Origin: Acinetobacter halotolerans | GTDB lineage: Bacteria; Pseudomonadota; Gammaproteobacteria; Pseudomonadales; Moraxellaceae | Direction: 5' to 3' | Assembly (NCBI RefSeq): GCF_004208515.1 | Contig: NZ_SGIM01000013.1 | Location: forward strand, 20,829 to 84,828 | Length of the DNA stretch: 64,000 nt | Part shown: positions 39,221-49,364 of the stretch, in pieces | Position numbering within the stretch: the first letter of the stretch is position 1 | How the letters are laid out: each line of letters starts with the position of its first letter | Translations under genes and position numbers: made by a program | Notes under the pieces: model-generated | What the model was told of the DNA's origin: nothing | Databases searched by the model: none | The model's input: only the letters and a program-made list of their open reading frames with translations

Positions 39221-40414
39221 ATGGCTGATTTAGCCCAAAATACGGCACAAAAAATTTCGCAATTATTGAGTCGTCTGCCTAAGCTTCCAGCAGAAATGAC
39301 GGCACGTAATCTGCTTATTTTTTGTGTTGTTTCGTTGTTGTGTCTCGGTTCGGTGATGGTGGCATCTGCATCGATGCCATATGCAGAATATATTCATGAG
39401 AACCCATTTTACTTTTTGATTCGTCATGGTATTTCGATTTGTGTGGCTGCTGTGGTGGCTTTTCTGACCTATCGTATTTCTATGAATCTGTGGTTCAAAA
39501 ATGCTTTTCTATTATGGCTCATCACCATGGGTTTGTTATTGGCGGTATTGTTGGTTGGTACCGAAGTAAATGGTGCACATCGTTGGATTAAGGTTGGTGG
39601 CTTTACCTTGCAGCCGACTGAAATTGCCAAAATTGTGATGGCGATCTTTACTGCGGATTATGTGGTACGCCGTGCCAAAGAAGTTCGAACGCATTGGAAA
39701 GGTTTGTTGCGTTTAAGTGGTGTGATGGCATTAACCGTTGGCTTTATTGTGGCGGAACCAGATCTTGGTGCCACCATCGTGATTGTGTTGATGATGGTTG
39801 GCGTGTTCTTTTTGGCTGGTGCACCTGCGACTCAATTCCTGATCATGTTAGGTGCGATTTTAGCGGGCATTAGTGCGCTGATTATCTTTGAGCCCTTCCG
39901 TTTTCAACGCTTACTGTCTTTTACTAACCCATGGGCAGATCCCTTAGGTGTTGGTTATCAGCTATCTAACGCGCTGATGGCATTTGGGCGTGGTGAGTGG
40001 TTTGGAACGGGTTTGGGGCACAGTGTACAAAAGCTCTCCTATCTTCCTGAAGCACATACTGATTTTATGTTGGCTGTGCTTGGTGAAGAATTCGGTTTTG
40101 TCGGGGTGACCTTGGTCATGATCCTGTCCTTCACGATGTTGGCGTGTTGTATCAAGATCGGGCATCGTGCTTTGCAGCATAACTACTTGCGTGCAGGTTA
40201 CTTGGCTTATGGGATTAGTATTATTTTCTTGCTACAAATTTTGGTGAATGCGGGCATGAATATGGGTCTGATGCCTACCAAAGGTTTAACACTGCCATTT
40301 ATTAGTTATGGTGGTACTTCATTGATGATGTGTGCGGCAATGATTAGTTTGATTCTAAAAATTGATGCATCGACACAAGAGCTCAATCCTGTCAAAGAAG
40401 AATCAAATTTCTAA
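39221..40414 (+). CDS. ftsW: Peptidoglycan glycosyltransferase FtsW
   Basis: 397-residue SEDS polymerase with ten predicted helices. Typical blocks are GAHRWIKVGGFTLQPTEIAK, ALMAFGRGEWFGTGLGHSVQKL and the active-site aspartate region LPEAHTDFMLAVLGEEFG. It builds septal glycan strands with PBP3. The chosen start, MADLAQ, has AGGAA nine bases upstream and lies 10 bases after murD. Confidence 0.94.
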   Translation: MADLAQNTAQKISQLLSRLPKLPAEMTARNLLIFCVVSLLCLGSVMVASASMPYAEYIHENPFYFLIRHGISICVAAVVAFLTYRISMNLWFKNAFLLWLITMGLLLAVLLVGTEVNGAHRWIKVGGFTLQPTEIAKIVMAIFTADYVVRRAKEVRTHWKGLLRLSGVMALTVGFIVAEPDLGATIVIVLMMVGVFFLAGAPATQFLIMLGAILAGISALIIFEPFRFQRLLSFTNPWADPLGVGYQLSNALMAFGRGEWFGTGLGHSVQKLSYLPEAHTDFMLAVLGEEFGFVGVTLVMILSFTMLACCIKIGHRALQHNYLRAGYLAYGISIIFLLQILVNAGMNMGLMPTKGLTLPFISYGGTSLMMCAAMISLILKIDASTQELNPVKEESNF

Positions 40415-40432
40415 TTGATTTAAAAGTGAAAA

Positions 40433-40474
40433 CAGCCCTGAGCAATTGAAGCTAATTGCTTAGGGCTTTTTATT
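40433..40474. terminator. Terminator between ftsW and gluQRS
   Basis: Long stem AGCCCTGAGCAATT/AATTGCTTAGGGCT with a GAAGCT loop and T5 on the plus side; one internal G-T pair. Confidence 0.85.
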
Positions 40475-40476
40475 GG

Positions 40477-41472
40477 CTATTGGTAAATTCCAGTCAACTG
40501 ATGGCCCTTAGGAATCAAATTCGCATCCCACTGTTGAACAGCTTGTTGCAGCATGACGCGTGGTTGATCAAGCTCAACCTGCGGTTGACCTAGGGCTAAA
40601 ATGGCGTGTTGTAATAATGTGGGTGCTTTAGAGATATCCAAGGCTTGCGCAAGATTTTGTTTAGAGAGTTTTTGTCCTTGCTCATTCATGGCAAGAGGAA
40701 GATGCATATAGCTTAATAATGGATAATCAAGCAGTGAGCCGAGCCAAATTTGGCGAGCTGTGTTATCCAGTAGGTCTGCGCCTCGTACCACGTGCGTGAT
40801 AGCTTGTAGATAATCATCCACCACCACAGCCAGTTGATAACTAATAATCCCATCACGACGTTTTAAGACAAAGTCACCGAGTTCATATTCGAGGTTCGAG
40901 CATTGTTGACCTTGTAGGCGATCTTCAAAGCAGATGGGTTGATCGGTGACTTTAAGACGGATCGCTTGCTGGGCAAAATCCAGATGTAAATTGCGGCATG
41001 TTCCAGCATAAATGTGATTTGAGCCGAGCATTTTACGGGTACATTGACAGGCATAGATGGCTTGAGATGATTTTAATTGTTCAAGTACCTGTTCATAAAT
41101 ATCTAAGCGATCTTTTTGGAAAATGATCTCACCATCAGGTTCAAACTGAAAGGCATCAATACACGCAAGAATATGTGCTTCACTATTTGGGTAAATACGG
41201 GGGATATCAGTATCTTCTATCCGAACCAGCCATTTACCGTGATTGGCTTTTGCATCGCAATAACTGGCAACCGCAGTGAGTAAGGATCCAAAATGCAAGG
41301 GACCTGTAGGCGAGGGGGCGAACCGCCCGATGTATGAGCAGCGATTAAGCAAAGCATCGCTTTGCCGCTGCGCAAGAGAAAAACTCTGATTTTCTGGCAG
41401 GCGATTAAGCAAAGCATCGCTTTGCCGCTGCGCAAGAGAAAAGCTGTGATTTTCTGGAAGAGGATTAGACAT
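40477..41472 (-). CDS. gluQRS: Glutamyl-Q tRNA(Asp) synthetase with a duplicated N-terminal extension
   Basis: 331 residues. The catalytic core begins near residue 46 with YIGRFAPSPTGPLHFGSLL (HIGH-like) and includes RIEDTDIPR and the KMSKS-like GQKLSKQN. The enzyme attaches glutamate to queuosine of tRNA-Asp. Family members normally start just before YIGRF, so the first 44 residues are extra: two tandem copies of a 20-residue unit (LPENHSFSLAQRQSDALLNR and a near-identical one). The ATG at 41472 lacks a good ribosome site; a TTG inside the second copy could be the real start. It follows dksA, as in E. coli. Confidence 0.88.
   Translation of the reverse strand: MSNPLPENHSFSLAQRQSDALLNRLPENQSFSLAQRQSDALLNRCSYIGRFAPSPTGPLHFGSLLTAVASYCDAKANHGKWLVRIEDTDIPRIYPNSEAHILACIDAFQFEPDGEIIFQKDRLDIYEQVLEQLKSSQAIYACQCTRKMLGSNHIYAGTCRNLHLDFAQQAIRLKVTDQPICFEDRLQGQQCSNLEYELGDFVLKRRDGIISYQLAVVVDDYLQAITHVVRGADLLDNTARQIWLGSLLDYPLLSYMHLPLAMNEQGQKLSKQNLAQALDISKAPTLLQHAILALGQPQVELDQPRVMLQQAVQQWDANLIPKGHQLTGIYQ
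41341..41460. repeat. Tandem 60-bp duplication inside gluQRS 5' end
   Basis: Two adjacent 60-base units (41341-41400 and 41401-41460) differ at only a few positions. Each contains the palindrome CAAAGCATCGCTTTG and the string GCGCAAGAGAAAA. Length divisible by three keeps the frame open. Confidence 0.95.
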
Positions 41473-41508
41473 AGAGAATGGTGGATAAAATATTTTTATC
41501 TATTATTA

Positions 41509-41566
41509 AATTTCCCCTAGTCTCGAGAAGCATTTAAAGCTTCGCAAGACTAAAGAGGGGGAAATT
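41509..41566. repeat. Imperfect inverted-repeat element between dksA and gluQRS
   Basis: Nested arms AATTTCCCC/GGGGAAATT, TAGTCT/AGACTA and GAAGC/GCTTC around a central ATTTAAA give a 58-base hairpin. A second, shorter pair (CTTCCCT/AGGGA) lies just right of it. It looks like a small palindromic element or a long transcript hairpin after dksA. Confidence 0.7.
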
Positions 41567-41608
41567 CTTCCCTAAAATGCGATTGAAGCGGCGCAAGAAA
41601 GGGAGGAT

Positions 41609-42142
41609 TTATCCGTTATTTTGCTTTTCTTTGATTTCAGCCAAAGTTTTGCAATCAATACACTGAGTCGCAGTTGGACGTGCTTCTAAGCGACGTAAAC
41701 CGATTTCGATACCGCAAGTCTCACAGAAACCATAATCACCTGCTTGTATTGCTTCAAGTGATTGTTCAATTTTACGAATGAGTTTACGCTCACGGTCACG
41801 TGTACGCAGTTCAATCGCAAACTCTTCTTCTTGTGTCGCGCGGTCGTTTACATCAGGCAGCGCTGATGATTCGTCTTGCATGGTGTTCAAGGTGCGATCA
41901 ACCTCTGACATCAACTCAGCTTTCCACGCATTTAAGATCAGGCGGAAATGCTCCAGTTGTCCATCAGACATGTATTCTTCGTTTTTCTTTGGCTGATAAG
42001 GTGCGATACCAAATAAGCTGGCAGTCGTTCCACCTTCTGAAGCTTTCGGTTTGGTTTTTCGCACACGTTTTACAGGCGCTTTTTGCTCGTCAATCACTTC
42101 TGTTTGTTCATCCAAGACTTGATTTTGGTTGTCATTCGCCAT
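41609..42142 (-). CDS. dksA: RNA polymerase-binding transcription factor DksA
   Basis: 177 residues. A coiled-coil with the tip DxxDxA-type acidic residues (LPDVNDRATQEEEFA) and the C-terminal four-cysteine zinc finger (CETCGIEIG...CIDC). DksA binds the polymerase secondary channel and works with ppGpp. Compared with E. coli (151) there is an N-terminal extension of about 30 residues, rich in Lys and Glu. The start at MANDNQNQ is preferred over an ATG three codons earlier. Confidence 0.93.
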   Translation of the reverse strand: MANDNQNQVLDEQTEVIDEQKAPVKRVRKTKPKASEGGTTASLFGIAPYQPKKNEEYMSDGQLEHFRLILNAWKAELMSEVDRTLNTMQDESSALPDVNDRATQEEEFAIELRTRDRERKLIRKIEQSLEAIQAGDYGFCETCGIEIGLRRLEARPTATQCIDCKTLAEIKEKQNNG

Positions 42143-42358
42143 ATAGGGCATTCCTCATCTTACACGTACTATCTATACGCAAAAAATATGGTGATATGCA
42201 AGTGTTTTTATAGAAACTCTCGATGGTTTTTTCCATCAGGGGTCGTCATCATATAGATTTTTTCAGAAAGATGGTAGTCATTCCTGTCTAGATTTGGTGA
42301 GAAATCAGTGAAGTGATTTGTAATCAAAAGTTTGGAGTGGGGTGATTATTGATCTGCG

Positions 42359-43222
42359 CTAGTCATAACCTAAAACTTCTGAACTTATTAAGCGTTCGGA
42401 GGTAGATAAACGGTAAACTTGGGTTTCTAATTCCCCGTTGGCTTTGAGGCAGATATACCGATAACCTGGATGTTCTTCATCTAAGGCAAATTTATCACTT
42501 TTCGGTTTAAATTGAATACAAGTCGATGGGGTGGATAAAAACTCAATGCCGTGCCATGTCTGAATAGAGTCTTGATGGACGTGTCCACAAATAATGGCTT
42601 TGATATTAGAAAAAGGTTTAACTATTTCCAGTAAATCAGACGAGTTTTTTAATTTGTGTTGATCAATCCAAGCGGATTGCATTGCAAATGGATGGTGATG
42701 ACATGCAATGATGACATAACGATCCTGTAACTGAGGGAGCAGTTCCGTTAACTGTTTTAACTGAATATCGGCAACTTTACCGTCGATACGTTGCGGTTGC
42801 GCGCTATTGAGTAAAATAATGCTCCATTTCCCCAACTCAATGACTGTCGGTTGTGTTTGATCAGCGTGATGAAATGGGAAATGTGCCACATCATCATGGT
42901 TGCCTGGGGTGTGGAAAAAGGGAATGCCTAAGCTTTGCATATGCTGAATATAGCGTTGATATGTCACAGGCGTAGGTGTTTGGGCTAGATCACCAGTGTG
43001 GACAATGAGGTCGATTTGGGGATGCTGTTCACGCATCAATTCAATGACGGCACGAAAACTCAGTTCGGGCTGCATTCCAACGAACTCTAAGTGTGGATAC
43101 TCTAATAAATGTGTATCAGTAATCTGTATCATCACAAAATCTTGTTGAGATGATGTTGAGACTTGGAATGTCACCGTCTTTAGCCCCTCAGACTTGTTAT
43201 CGTTGTTGTATGTGTTGAGCAA
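42359..43222 (-). CDS. cpdA: 3',5'-cyclic-AMP phosphodiesterase
   Basis: Up to 287 residues, class III metallophosphoesterase. Metal ligands appear in the usual order: DTHLLEYP, HTGDLAQTP, TPGNHDDV, CHHHPFAM and GHVHQDS. CpdA lowers cAMP. The frame opens with an ATG overlapping nudF by 26 bases; a GTG at about 43174, behind GAGGGG, is an alternative start that would remove 16 residues. It is coupled to nudF, as in E. coli (nudF-cpdA). Confidence 0.9.
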   Translation of the reverse strand: MLNTYNNDNKSEGLKTVTFQVSTSSQQDFVMIQITDTHLLEYPHLEFVGMQPELSFRAVIELMREQHPQIDLIVHTGDLAQTPTPVTYQRYIQHMQSLGIPFFHTPGNHDDVAHFPFHHADQTQPTVIELGKWSIILLNSAQPQRIDGKVADIQLKQLTELLPQLQDRYVIIACHHHPFAMQSAWIDQHKLKNSSDLLEIVKPFSNIKAIICGHVHQDSIQTWHGIEFLSTPSTCIQFKPKSDKFALDEEHPGYRYICLKANGELETQVYRLSTSERLISSEVLGYD

Positions 43223-43814
43223 GCCATTGTAATGCCATAATTACAGGTGCATTTCTCAACCGCCCATTGTGTAATAATACGTCTAATTGGGAATAATCAA
43301 ATAAATGAAGTTGAATATTTTCACCCTCATCTGGTTCCCCAAAAATGCCGCCATTTATTGGCAATTCAACTTCTGCGACATATAAATGAAAAAGTTCAGA
43401 GCAAGCGCCAGCAGATGGATAGAAGCTAAATAAGTGTTTTAATGTTGTGATCTCACAACCTGATTCTTCTAATGTTTCTCGGCGAATACAGCTTTCGGGA
43501 GATTCATCTCCATCAAGCACGCCCGCAATGATTTCAAGTTGCCATGCTGAGTCAGCATCATTGAACGCACCAATGCGGAATTGTTCAATAAGCGCAAAGC
43601 GTTGTTGTTGGTCGTTGTACAATAAAACACCAGCGGCTTCAGGACGATGAACAAGTTCACGTTGAATGCTGGGCGAATAATCAACTCGATCAAAGAGTCG
43701 ATGTTTTAAGCTCACTTTCTCAACTTGGATGAATCCTCGAAATAATAGCTCTCGAGATTCTATCGTTACGTCGGATGCTGAATAGCTGGCGTGTTCAAGA
43801 ATATTCATCTTCAA
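43197..43814 (-). CDS. nudF: ADP-ribose pyrophosphatase
   Basis: 205-residue Nudix hydrolase that splits ADP-ribose into AMP and ribose-5-phosphate. The Nudix box is GVLDGDESPESCIRRETLEE followed by SG. The N-terminal strand region (LLFRGFIQVEKVSLKHRLFDR) forms the dimer interface. The start may be the first or the third codon (MKMNIL). It is the first gene of nudF-cpdA. Confidence 0.9.
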   Translation of the reverse strand: MKMNILEHASYSASDVTIESRELLFRGFIQVEKVSLKHRLFDRVDYSPSIQRELVHRPEAAGVLLYNDQQQRFALIEQFRIGAFNDADSAWQLEIIAGVLDGDESPESCIRRETLEESGCEITTLKHLFSFYPSAGACSELFHLYVAEVELPINGGIFGEPDEGENIQLHLFDYSQLDVLLHNGRLRNAPVIMALQWLAQHIQQR

Positions 43815-43883
43815 TCAGGATGAGATTGTACATATCTCATCCTAACCGAGAATGTTTCGCAGGCAAATCTTTTTTTAGTGGAT

Positions 43884-45794
<1,911 letters not shown>

Positions 45795-45880
45795 TTATGG
45801 CATTAACGAATCAAGCACGACCAAAAACAATGGCGGATTTATCCTTGAAAAAGTGGATAAAACTGAGCTAGGCTTTTGCT

Positions 45881-45991
45881 GGGCTTGATTCCTACGCAGG
45901 TGTTAACCTGATCAGGTTCAACGGTACTGATCTTTAAATCTAAAGATTAAGATCATCTCAGCAGTTGATTAACTGCGCTCCGTCAAGCAGC
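45881..45991 (-). ncRNA. TPP riboswitch controlling thiC
   Basis: Read on the minus strand, the region has the conserved thi-box parts in order: GCTGAGAT, then ACCGTTGAACCTGATC, then GGTTAACACCTGCGTAGG. The outer stem P1 pairs GCTTGA with TCAAGC. It ends about 100 bases before the thiC ATG, leaving room for an expression platform. Confidence 0.95.
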
Positions 45992-46109
45992 ATTTAGCTT
46001 AGCATGATTCTGATCGTGTCTGTTGGCTGGAATTATCAGAATTGCACAATTTTTCTAACTTCTATGATATGTTTAAAATATCCGAGTTGTTCAATCGGAA
46101 TTGAGATGA

Positions 46110-46127
46110 CTGTCATAAAAGTTTCAT
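46110..46127 (+). promoter_or_regulatory. Pho box upstream of phoU
   Basis: CTGTCATAAAAGTTTCAT matches the 18-base PhoB consensus CTGTCATAWAWCTGTCAY at 16 positions. TTTAAT at 46139-46144 lies 11 bases downstream, the normal distance for a -10 box at a PhoB-activated promoter. Confidence 0.8.
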
Positions 46128-46181
46128 CATTGTTGTGTTTTAATCATCCATCATTTTCCATGTGTCTAATGGAGGCATACT

Positions 46182-46904
46182 GTGAGTCCAAGTAATCCTG
46201 TGTTAAGTCATCATATTTCTTCTCAATTTAATGAAGACTTACAAGATGTGCATACCAAATTTATGAGCATGGGGGGATTGGTTGAGCAACAGGTTGCCAA
46301 TGCAATTCATGCACTTTTAGATACCGATGCCAATTTAGCGATGGATGTTCAGTTCAAAGACAATACCGTCAATCAGCTTGAACGTGATATTGATGAAGGT
46401 TTAACTTTGATTTTGGCACGTCGTCATCCCGCAGCGATTGATTTACGTATGGTCATTGCCATGAGTAAGGCCAATACAGATTTAGAGCGTATTGGTGATG
46501 AAGCAGCAAAAATCGCCCGTATCGCTCAAAACTTATGTGAAGAAGGCGAGTCGCCACGTGGTTATATGGAAACGCGTCATATTGGTAATCAAGTACGGGT
46601 GATGATTCACGATGCCTTAGATGCTTTTGCCCGTTTAGATGTCGATCAAGCGTTAAAGGTTGTGATGGCGGATGGGGATATTGACCGAGAATACCAATCA
46701 GCAACACGCACGCTGATGACGTATATGATGGAAGATCCACGTCATATTTCACGTGTGATTAACGTGATGTGGGTATTGCGTTCTTTGGAACGTATTGGTG
46801 ATCACTCGCGTAATATTTCAGAGCAAGTGATTTATATGGCAAAGGGCAGAGATGTTCGTCATACCAGTATTGAAGAAATTGAACAAACAGTACATCGAAA
46901 ATAA
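46182..46904 (+). CDS. phoU: Phosphate signalling protein PhoU
   Basis: 240 residues, two three-helix bundles with the metal-binding repeats (MGGLVEQQVANAIHALLD; ERIGDEAAKIARIAQ; LERIGDHSRNISEQVIY). PhoU restrains PhoR-PhoB signalling and Pst transport when phosphate is ample. The GTG start (MSPSNPV) has GGAGG six bases upstream. Here it stands alone, away from pstSCAB, but with its own Pho box, so it should still be induced by phosphate starvation. Confidence 0.93.
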   Translation: MSPSNPVLSHHISSQFNEDLQDVHTKFMSMGGLVEQQVANAIHALLDTDANLAMDVQFKDNTVNQLERDIDEGLTLILARRHPAAIDLRMVIAMSKANTDLERIGDEAAKIARIAQNLCEEGESPRGYMETRHIGNQVRVMIHDALDAFARLDVDQALKVVMADGDIDREYQSATRTLMTYMMEDPRHISRVINVMWVLRSLERIGDHSRNISEQVIYMAKGRDVRHTSIEEIEQTVHRK

Positions 46905-46936
46905 ATTTTCCTGCTTTTTCAGATTTAATTAAAAAT

Positions 46937-46974
46937 AAGCTGAGCTTTGAAGTGATTTCAAGCTCAGCTTTTTA
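46937..46974 (+). terminator. Terminator after phoU
   Basis: Stem AAGCTGAGCTT/AAGCTCAGCTT extended by GAA/TTC, followed by T5ATTGT4. Confidence 0.85.
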
Positions 46975-47010
46975 TTGTTTTTGACATCATGATATTTGTG
47001 TAAGCGGGAC

Positions 47011-47019
47011 TGTTATAGT
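47011..47019 (+). promoter_or_regulatory. Extended -10 promoter before the microprotein gene
   Basis: TGTTATAGT fits the TGnTATAAT extended -10 type; the -35 region (GATATT at 46991-46996) is poor. It lies about 80 bases ahead of the small gene. Confidence 0.45.
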
Positions 47020-47100
47020 TTTTTGCAAAAGCGCTGTGTCTATCTTTAGAGGAGCGATACATTCAAAATCATCTTAATCTCAGATGAAGGTGTGAAGAAG

Positions 47101-47220
47101 ATGATGCGTTACTTAAAGAAAAACAATAAAGCAAGTTTTGTATTTTTTATTATCATTCTTTATGCATTTCTAGGGTTTGGCTTGGGATTTGTGATCTGGG
47201 AATACGTTTTATTGAACTAG
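47101..47220 (+). CDS. 39-residue single-pass membrane microprotein
   Basis: ATG ATG start, basic N-terminus (MMRYLKKNNK), one hydrophobic helix (SFVFFIIILYAFLGFGLGFV) and a short tail IWEYVLLN. GAAGGTG lies 9-15 bases upstream as a possible ribosome site. The positive-inside rule puts the N-terminus in the cytoplasm. It is bracketed by the phoU terminator and a minus-strand terminator, so it would be its own unit. I know no family; it is reported on composition and layout alone. The length is below normal gene-calling limits, so it may be missing from existing annotations. Confidence 0.6.
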   Translation: MMRYLKKNNKASFVFFIIILYAFLGFGLGFVIWEYVLLN

Positions 47221-47229
47221 ATTGAACAT

Positions 47230-47313
47230 AAAAAAATCCCAGACTTCGGGGGAAAGTCTGGGAGAGAAATATCATGTGTTACGTGAGATATCAGCGTATC
47301 TCTTTGTCCTTCT
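47230..47313 (-). ncRNA. Candidate 84-nt small RNA
   Basis: On the minus strand a sigma-70 promoter (ATGACA at 47343-47348, TATATT at 47320-47325, 17 bases apart) leads to a predicted start near 47313. The RNA would hold a 5' hairpin GAGATA/TATCTC, a single-stranded middle, and a terminator hairpin TCCCAGACTT/AAGTCTGGGA followed by T7. No coding frame with a ribosome site lies in it. Confidence 0.6.
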
Positions 47314-47400
47314 GAATTAAATATAAGCGCAACCCTCAATACTGTCATGTAGACAAGTGTGTATGCTCTGTAAGGCTTTATTGCTAATGTAAATATCACG

Positions 47401-47431
47401 TAAAAAGAGAGCCAATTTAGGCTCTCTTTTA
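47401..47431. terminator. Bidirectional terminator hairpin downstream of yggX
   Basis: Stem AAAGAGAGCC/GGCTCTCTTT with an AATTTA loop. T4-5 runs follow on both strands. On the minus strand it would end yggX read-through before the candidate small RNA. Confidence 0.8.
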
Positions 47432-47500
47432 CGTTGAATAACCAAGACAACACAGATAATCAGGTTCTGTGAAAATTTTGAATTTACAGCCGATATGGAT

Positions 47501-47544
47501 TTCGTCCTTGTCTTGCAGAAAACCAAAGCGTTGCTTTAGTTTTC
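47501..47544. repeat. 44-bp direct repeat, copy 1
   Basis: Identical to 47611-47654, 110 bases away. It starts TTCGTCCTTGTCTTGCAGAA and contains AAAGC-GTT-GCTTT-type inverted arms. This copy lies wholly in non-coding DNA. Confidence 0.95.
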
Positions 47545-47610
47545 AATTTACTCGAAGCATAGCTTCTCATCTTGCGCAATAGATTCTTTTTGATTGTGGC
47601 CTACGCGGAC

Positions 47611-47654
47611 TTCGTCCTTGTCTTGCAGAAAACCAAAGCGTTGCTTTAGTTTTC
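47611..47654. repeat. 44-bp direct repeat, copy 2 (overlaps yggX 3' end)
   Basis: Same sequence as copy 1. On the minus strand it holds the last codons of yggX (GAAAAC, stop) and then the hairpin GAAAACTAAAGC/GCTTTGGTTTTC, which may act as a terminator. Confidence 0.95.
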
Positions 47655-47921
47655 TTCAGGCTTCCAGCCTTCAGCTTTTTCAACACTGTCATCATTATCA
47701 AAGAATTTTTCACGTTGCTCTTCTAGAAATTTCTTTGCATCTGGTTCAAACACATTTAAACGCTTTTCATTAATCAGCGTGGTTTGGTGTTTTAACCATT
47801 CTTGCCAAGCTTGTTTTGAAACAGTCTCAAACAAGGCTTGGCCTTTTGGACCTGGAAAAGGGGCAAAGTCTAAGCCTTCCAGCTCTTGCTTGTATTTACG
47901 GCAAAATACTTGTCTAGTCAT
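47646..47921 (-). CDS. yggX: Fe(2+)-trafficking / oxidative damage protection protein YggX
   Basis: 91 residues: [18 protein letters not shown] with the single conserved cysteine, [19 protein letters not shown] and a C-terminal [18 protein letters not shown]. YggX protects Fe-S proteins from oxidation. The ATG at 47921 has AGGA six bases upstream. It follows argH by nine bases on the same strand and is probably cotranscribed. Its last codons lie in one copy of a 44-bp repeat. Confidence 0.92.
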   Translation of the reverse strand: MTRQVFCRKYKQELEGLDFAPFPGPKGQALFETVSKQAWQEWLKHQTTLINEKRLNVFEPDAKKFLEEQREKFFDNDDSVEKAEGWKPEEN

Positions 47922-47930
47922 CATCAATCC

Positions 47931-49364
47931 TTAAGCGTATAACTGTTCTAGGCGAGTGTGTGCACGTACAATAGCAGCTTCAACTTGTTTTGGTGAAGTT
48001 CCACCAATATGATTACGCGCGTTGACAGATGCTTCTAAGGTCAAGGCTTTGTCAAATACGTCAGCAGTAATCAAATCAGAGAACTGCTGTAATTGCTCAA
48101 GTGTGAGTTCAGACAAATCTTTTTCTTCCGCCACGCCTAAAGCAACAGCTTTACCTACAATCTCATGCGCATCACGGAAAGCCACGCCTTTTTTCACTAA
48201 ATAGTCTGCAAGGTCAGTAGCAGTTGAGAAACCACGTAATGCTGCTTCACGCATGATTTCAATATTAGGTACGAGTGCTGGAACCATATCTGCAAAGGCC
48301 ATCAATGAACCACGAACGGTATCAATCGCATCAAATAAAGGCTCTTTATCTTCTTGGTTGTCTTTGTTGTACGCCAAAGGTTGCCCTTTCATTAAGGTCA
48401 GCAAGCTAATCAAATCACCAAACACGCGTCCTGATTTTCCTCGTACTAACTCAGGAACATCTGGATTTTTCTTCTGAGGCATGATTGAAGAGCCAGTACA
48501 GAAGCGATCAGGAATGTTCACAAACTTAAATTGCGCTGAAGTCCATAAAATCAGTTCTTCAGACATGCGAGATAAGTGCATCATAATCAACGATGCAGCA
48601 GCATTGAATTCAATAGCAAAATCACGATCAGACACTGCATCCAGTGAGTTTTCAGAAATAGCTTCAAAACCTAACAGCTCGGCAGTATAAGCGCGATCAA
48701 TCGGGTAAGTGGTACCAGCCAAAGCAGCTGAACCGAGTGGCATACGATTGACACGTTTACGGCAGTCTTGTAGGCGTTCAGTGTCACGTACTAGCATTTC
48801 AAACCAAGCCAAAAGGTGGTGACCAAAAGTCACAGGCTGTGCTGTTTGCAAATGAGTAAAACCAGGCATGATGGTGTCGGTGTTTTTGCTCGCTAAACCG
48901 AGTAAGCCTTTTTGTAAGCGGAGTAATAAACCGAGAATGTCATCAATTTCATCGCGCAAATATAAGCGGATATCCGTCGCGACTTGGTCGTTACGACTAC
49001 GACCAGTATGCAGTTTTTTACCTGTAATGCCGATACGTTGAGTCAAGCGAGACTCAATGTTCATATGCACATCTTCTAAATCAATGCGCCATTCAAAGTT
49101 GCCAGCTTCAATTTCTGCTTGAATTGTGGTTAAACCTTGAATAATGTCATCACGTTCAGCTTCGGTGAGTACGCCGACTTTTGCAAGCATGGTTGCATGT
49201 GCGATTGAGCCAGCAATATCTTGTTTATAAAAACGTTGGTCAAATTGCACAGATGCGGTAAATTCTGCAACAAAAGCATCTGTTGCTTCTGAAAAACGAC
49301 CGCCCCACATTCCAGAGGTTTGATGAGGGCTTGCTGAAGAAGAGGATTGAGAAGATGTGGTCAT
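47931..49364 (-). CDS. argH: Argininosuccinate lyase
   Basis: 477-residue fumarase/aspartase-fold enzyme giving arginine and fumarate. The signature [16 protein letters not shown] is clear, as are [16 protein letters not shown] and [14 protein letters not shown] Ser-rich N-terminal extension of about 15 residues precedes [13 protein letters not shown], the usual start region; MWGGRF could itself be the true start. It is divergent from algZ, with overlapping 5' ends if the longer frames are used. Confidence 0.95.
   Translation of the reverse strand: MTTSSQSSSSASPHQTSGMWGGRFSEATDAFVAEFTASVQFDQRFYKQDIAGSIAHATMLAKVGVLTEAERDDIIQGLTTIQAEIEAGNFEWRIDLEDVHMNIESRLTQRIGITGKKLHTGRSRNDQVATDIRLYLRDEIDDILGLLLRLQKGLLGLASKNTDTIMPGFTHLQTAQPVTFGHHLLAWFEMLVRDTERLQDCRKRVNRMPLGSAALAGTTYPIDRAYTAELLGFEAISENSLDAVSDRDFAIEFNAAASLIMMHLSRMSEELILWTSAQFKFVNIPDRFCTGSSIMPQKKNPDVPELVRGKSGRVFGDLISLLTLMKGQPLAYNKDNQEDKEPLFDAIDTVRGSLMAFADMVPALVPNIEIMREAALRGFSTATDLADYLVKKGVAFRDAHEIVGKAVALGVAEEKDLSELTLEQLQQFSDLITADVFDKALTLEASVNARNHIGGTSPKQVEAAIVRAHTRLEQLYA

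Noticed and set aside
41341..41460. CRISPR-like repeat
   Set aside because: Only two adjacent 60-base units without spacers, in a coding frame; no cas genes in the window.
47217..47453. Minus-strand frame of 78 residues across the candidate small RNA
   Set aside because: It runs through the promoter, two hairpins and the terminator tail, has no ribosome site, and overlaps the microprotein stop.
47490..47660. Insertion sequence ends (44-bp repeats as terminal repeats)
   Set aside because: The copies are direct, the interval is 66 bases with no transposase, and no target duplication is seen.
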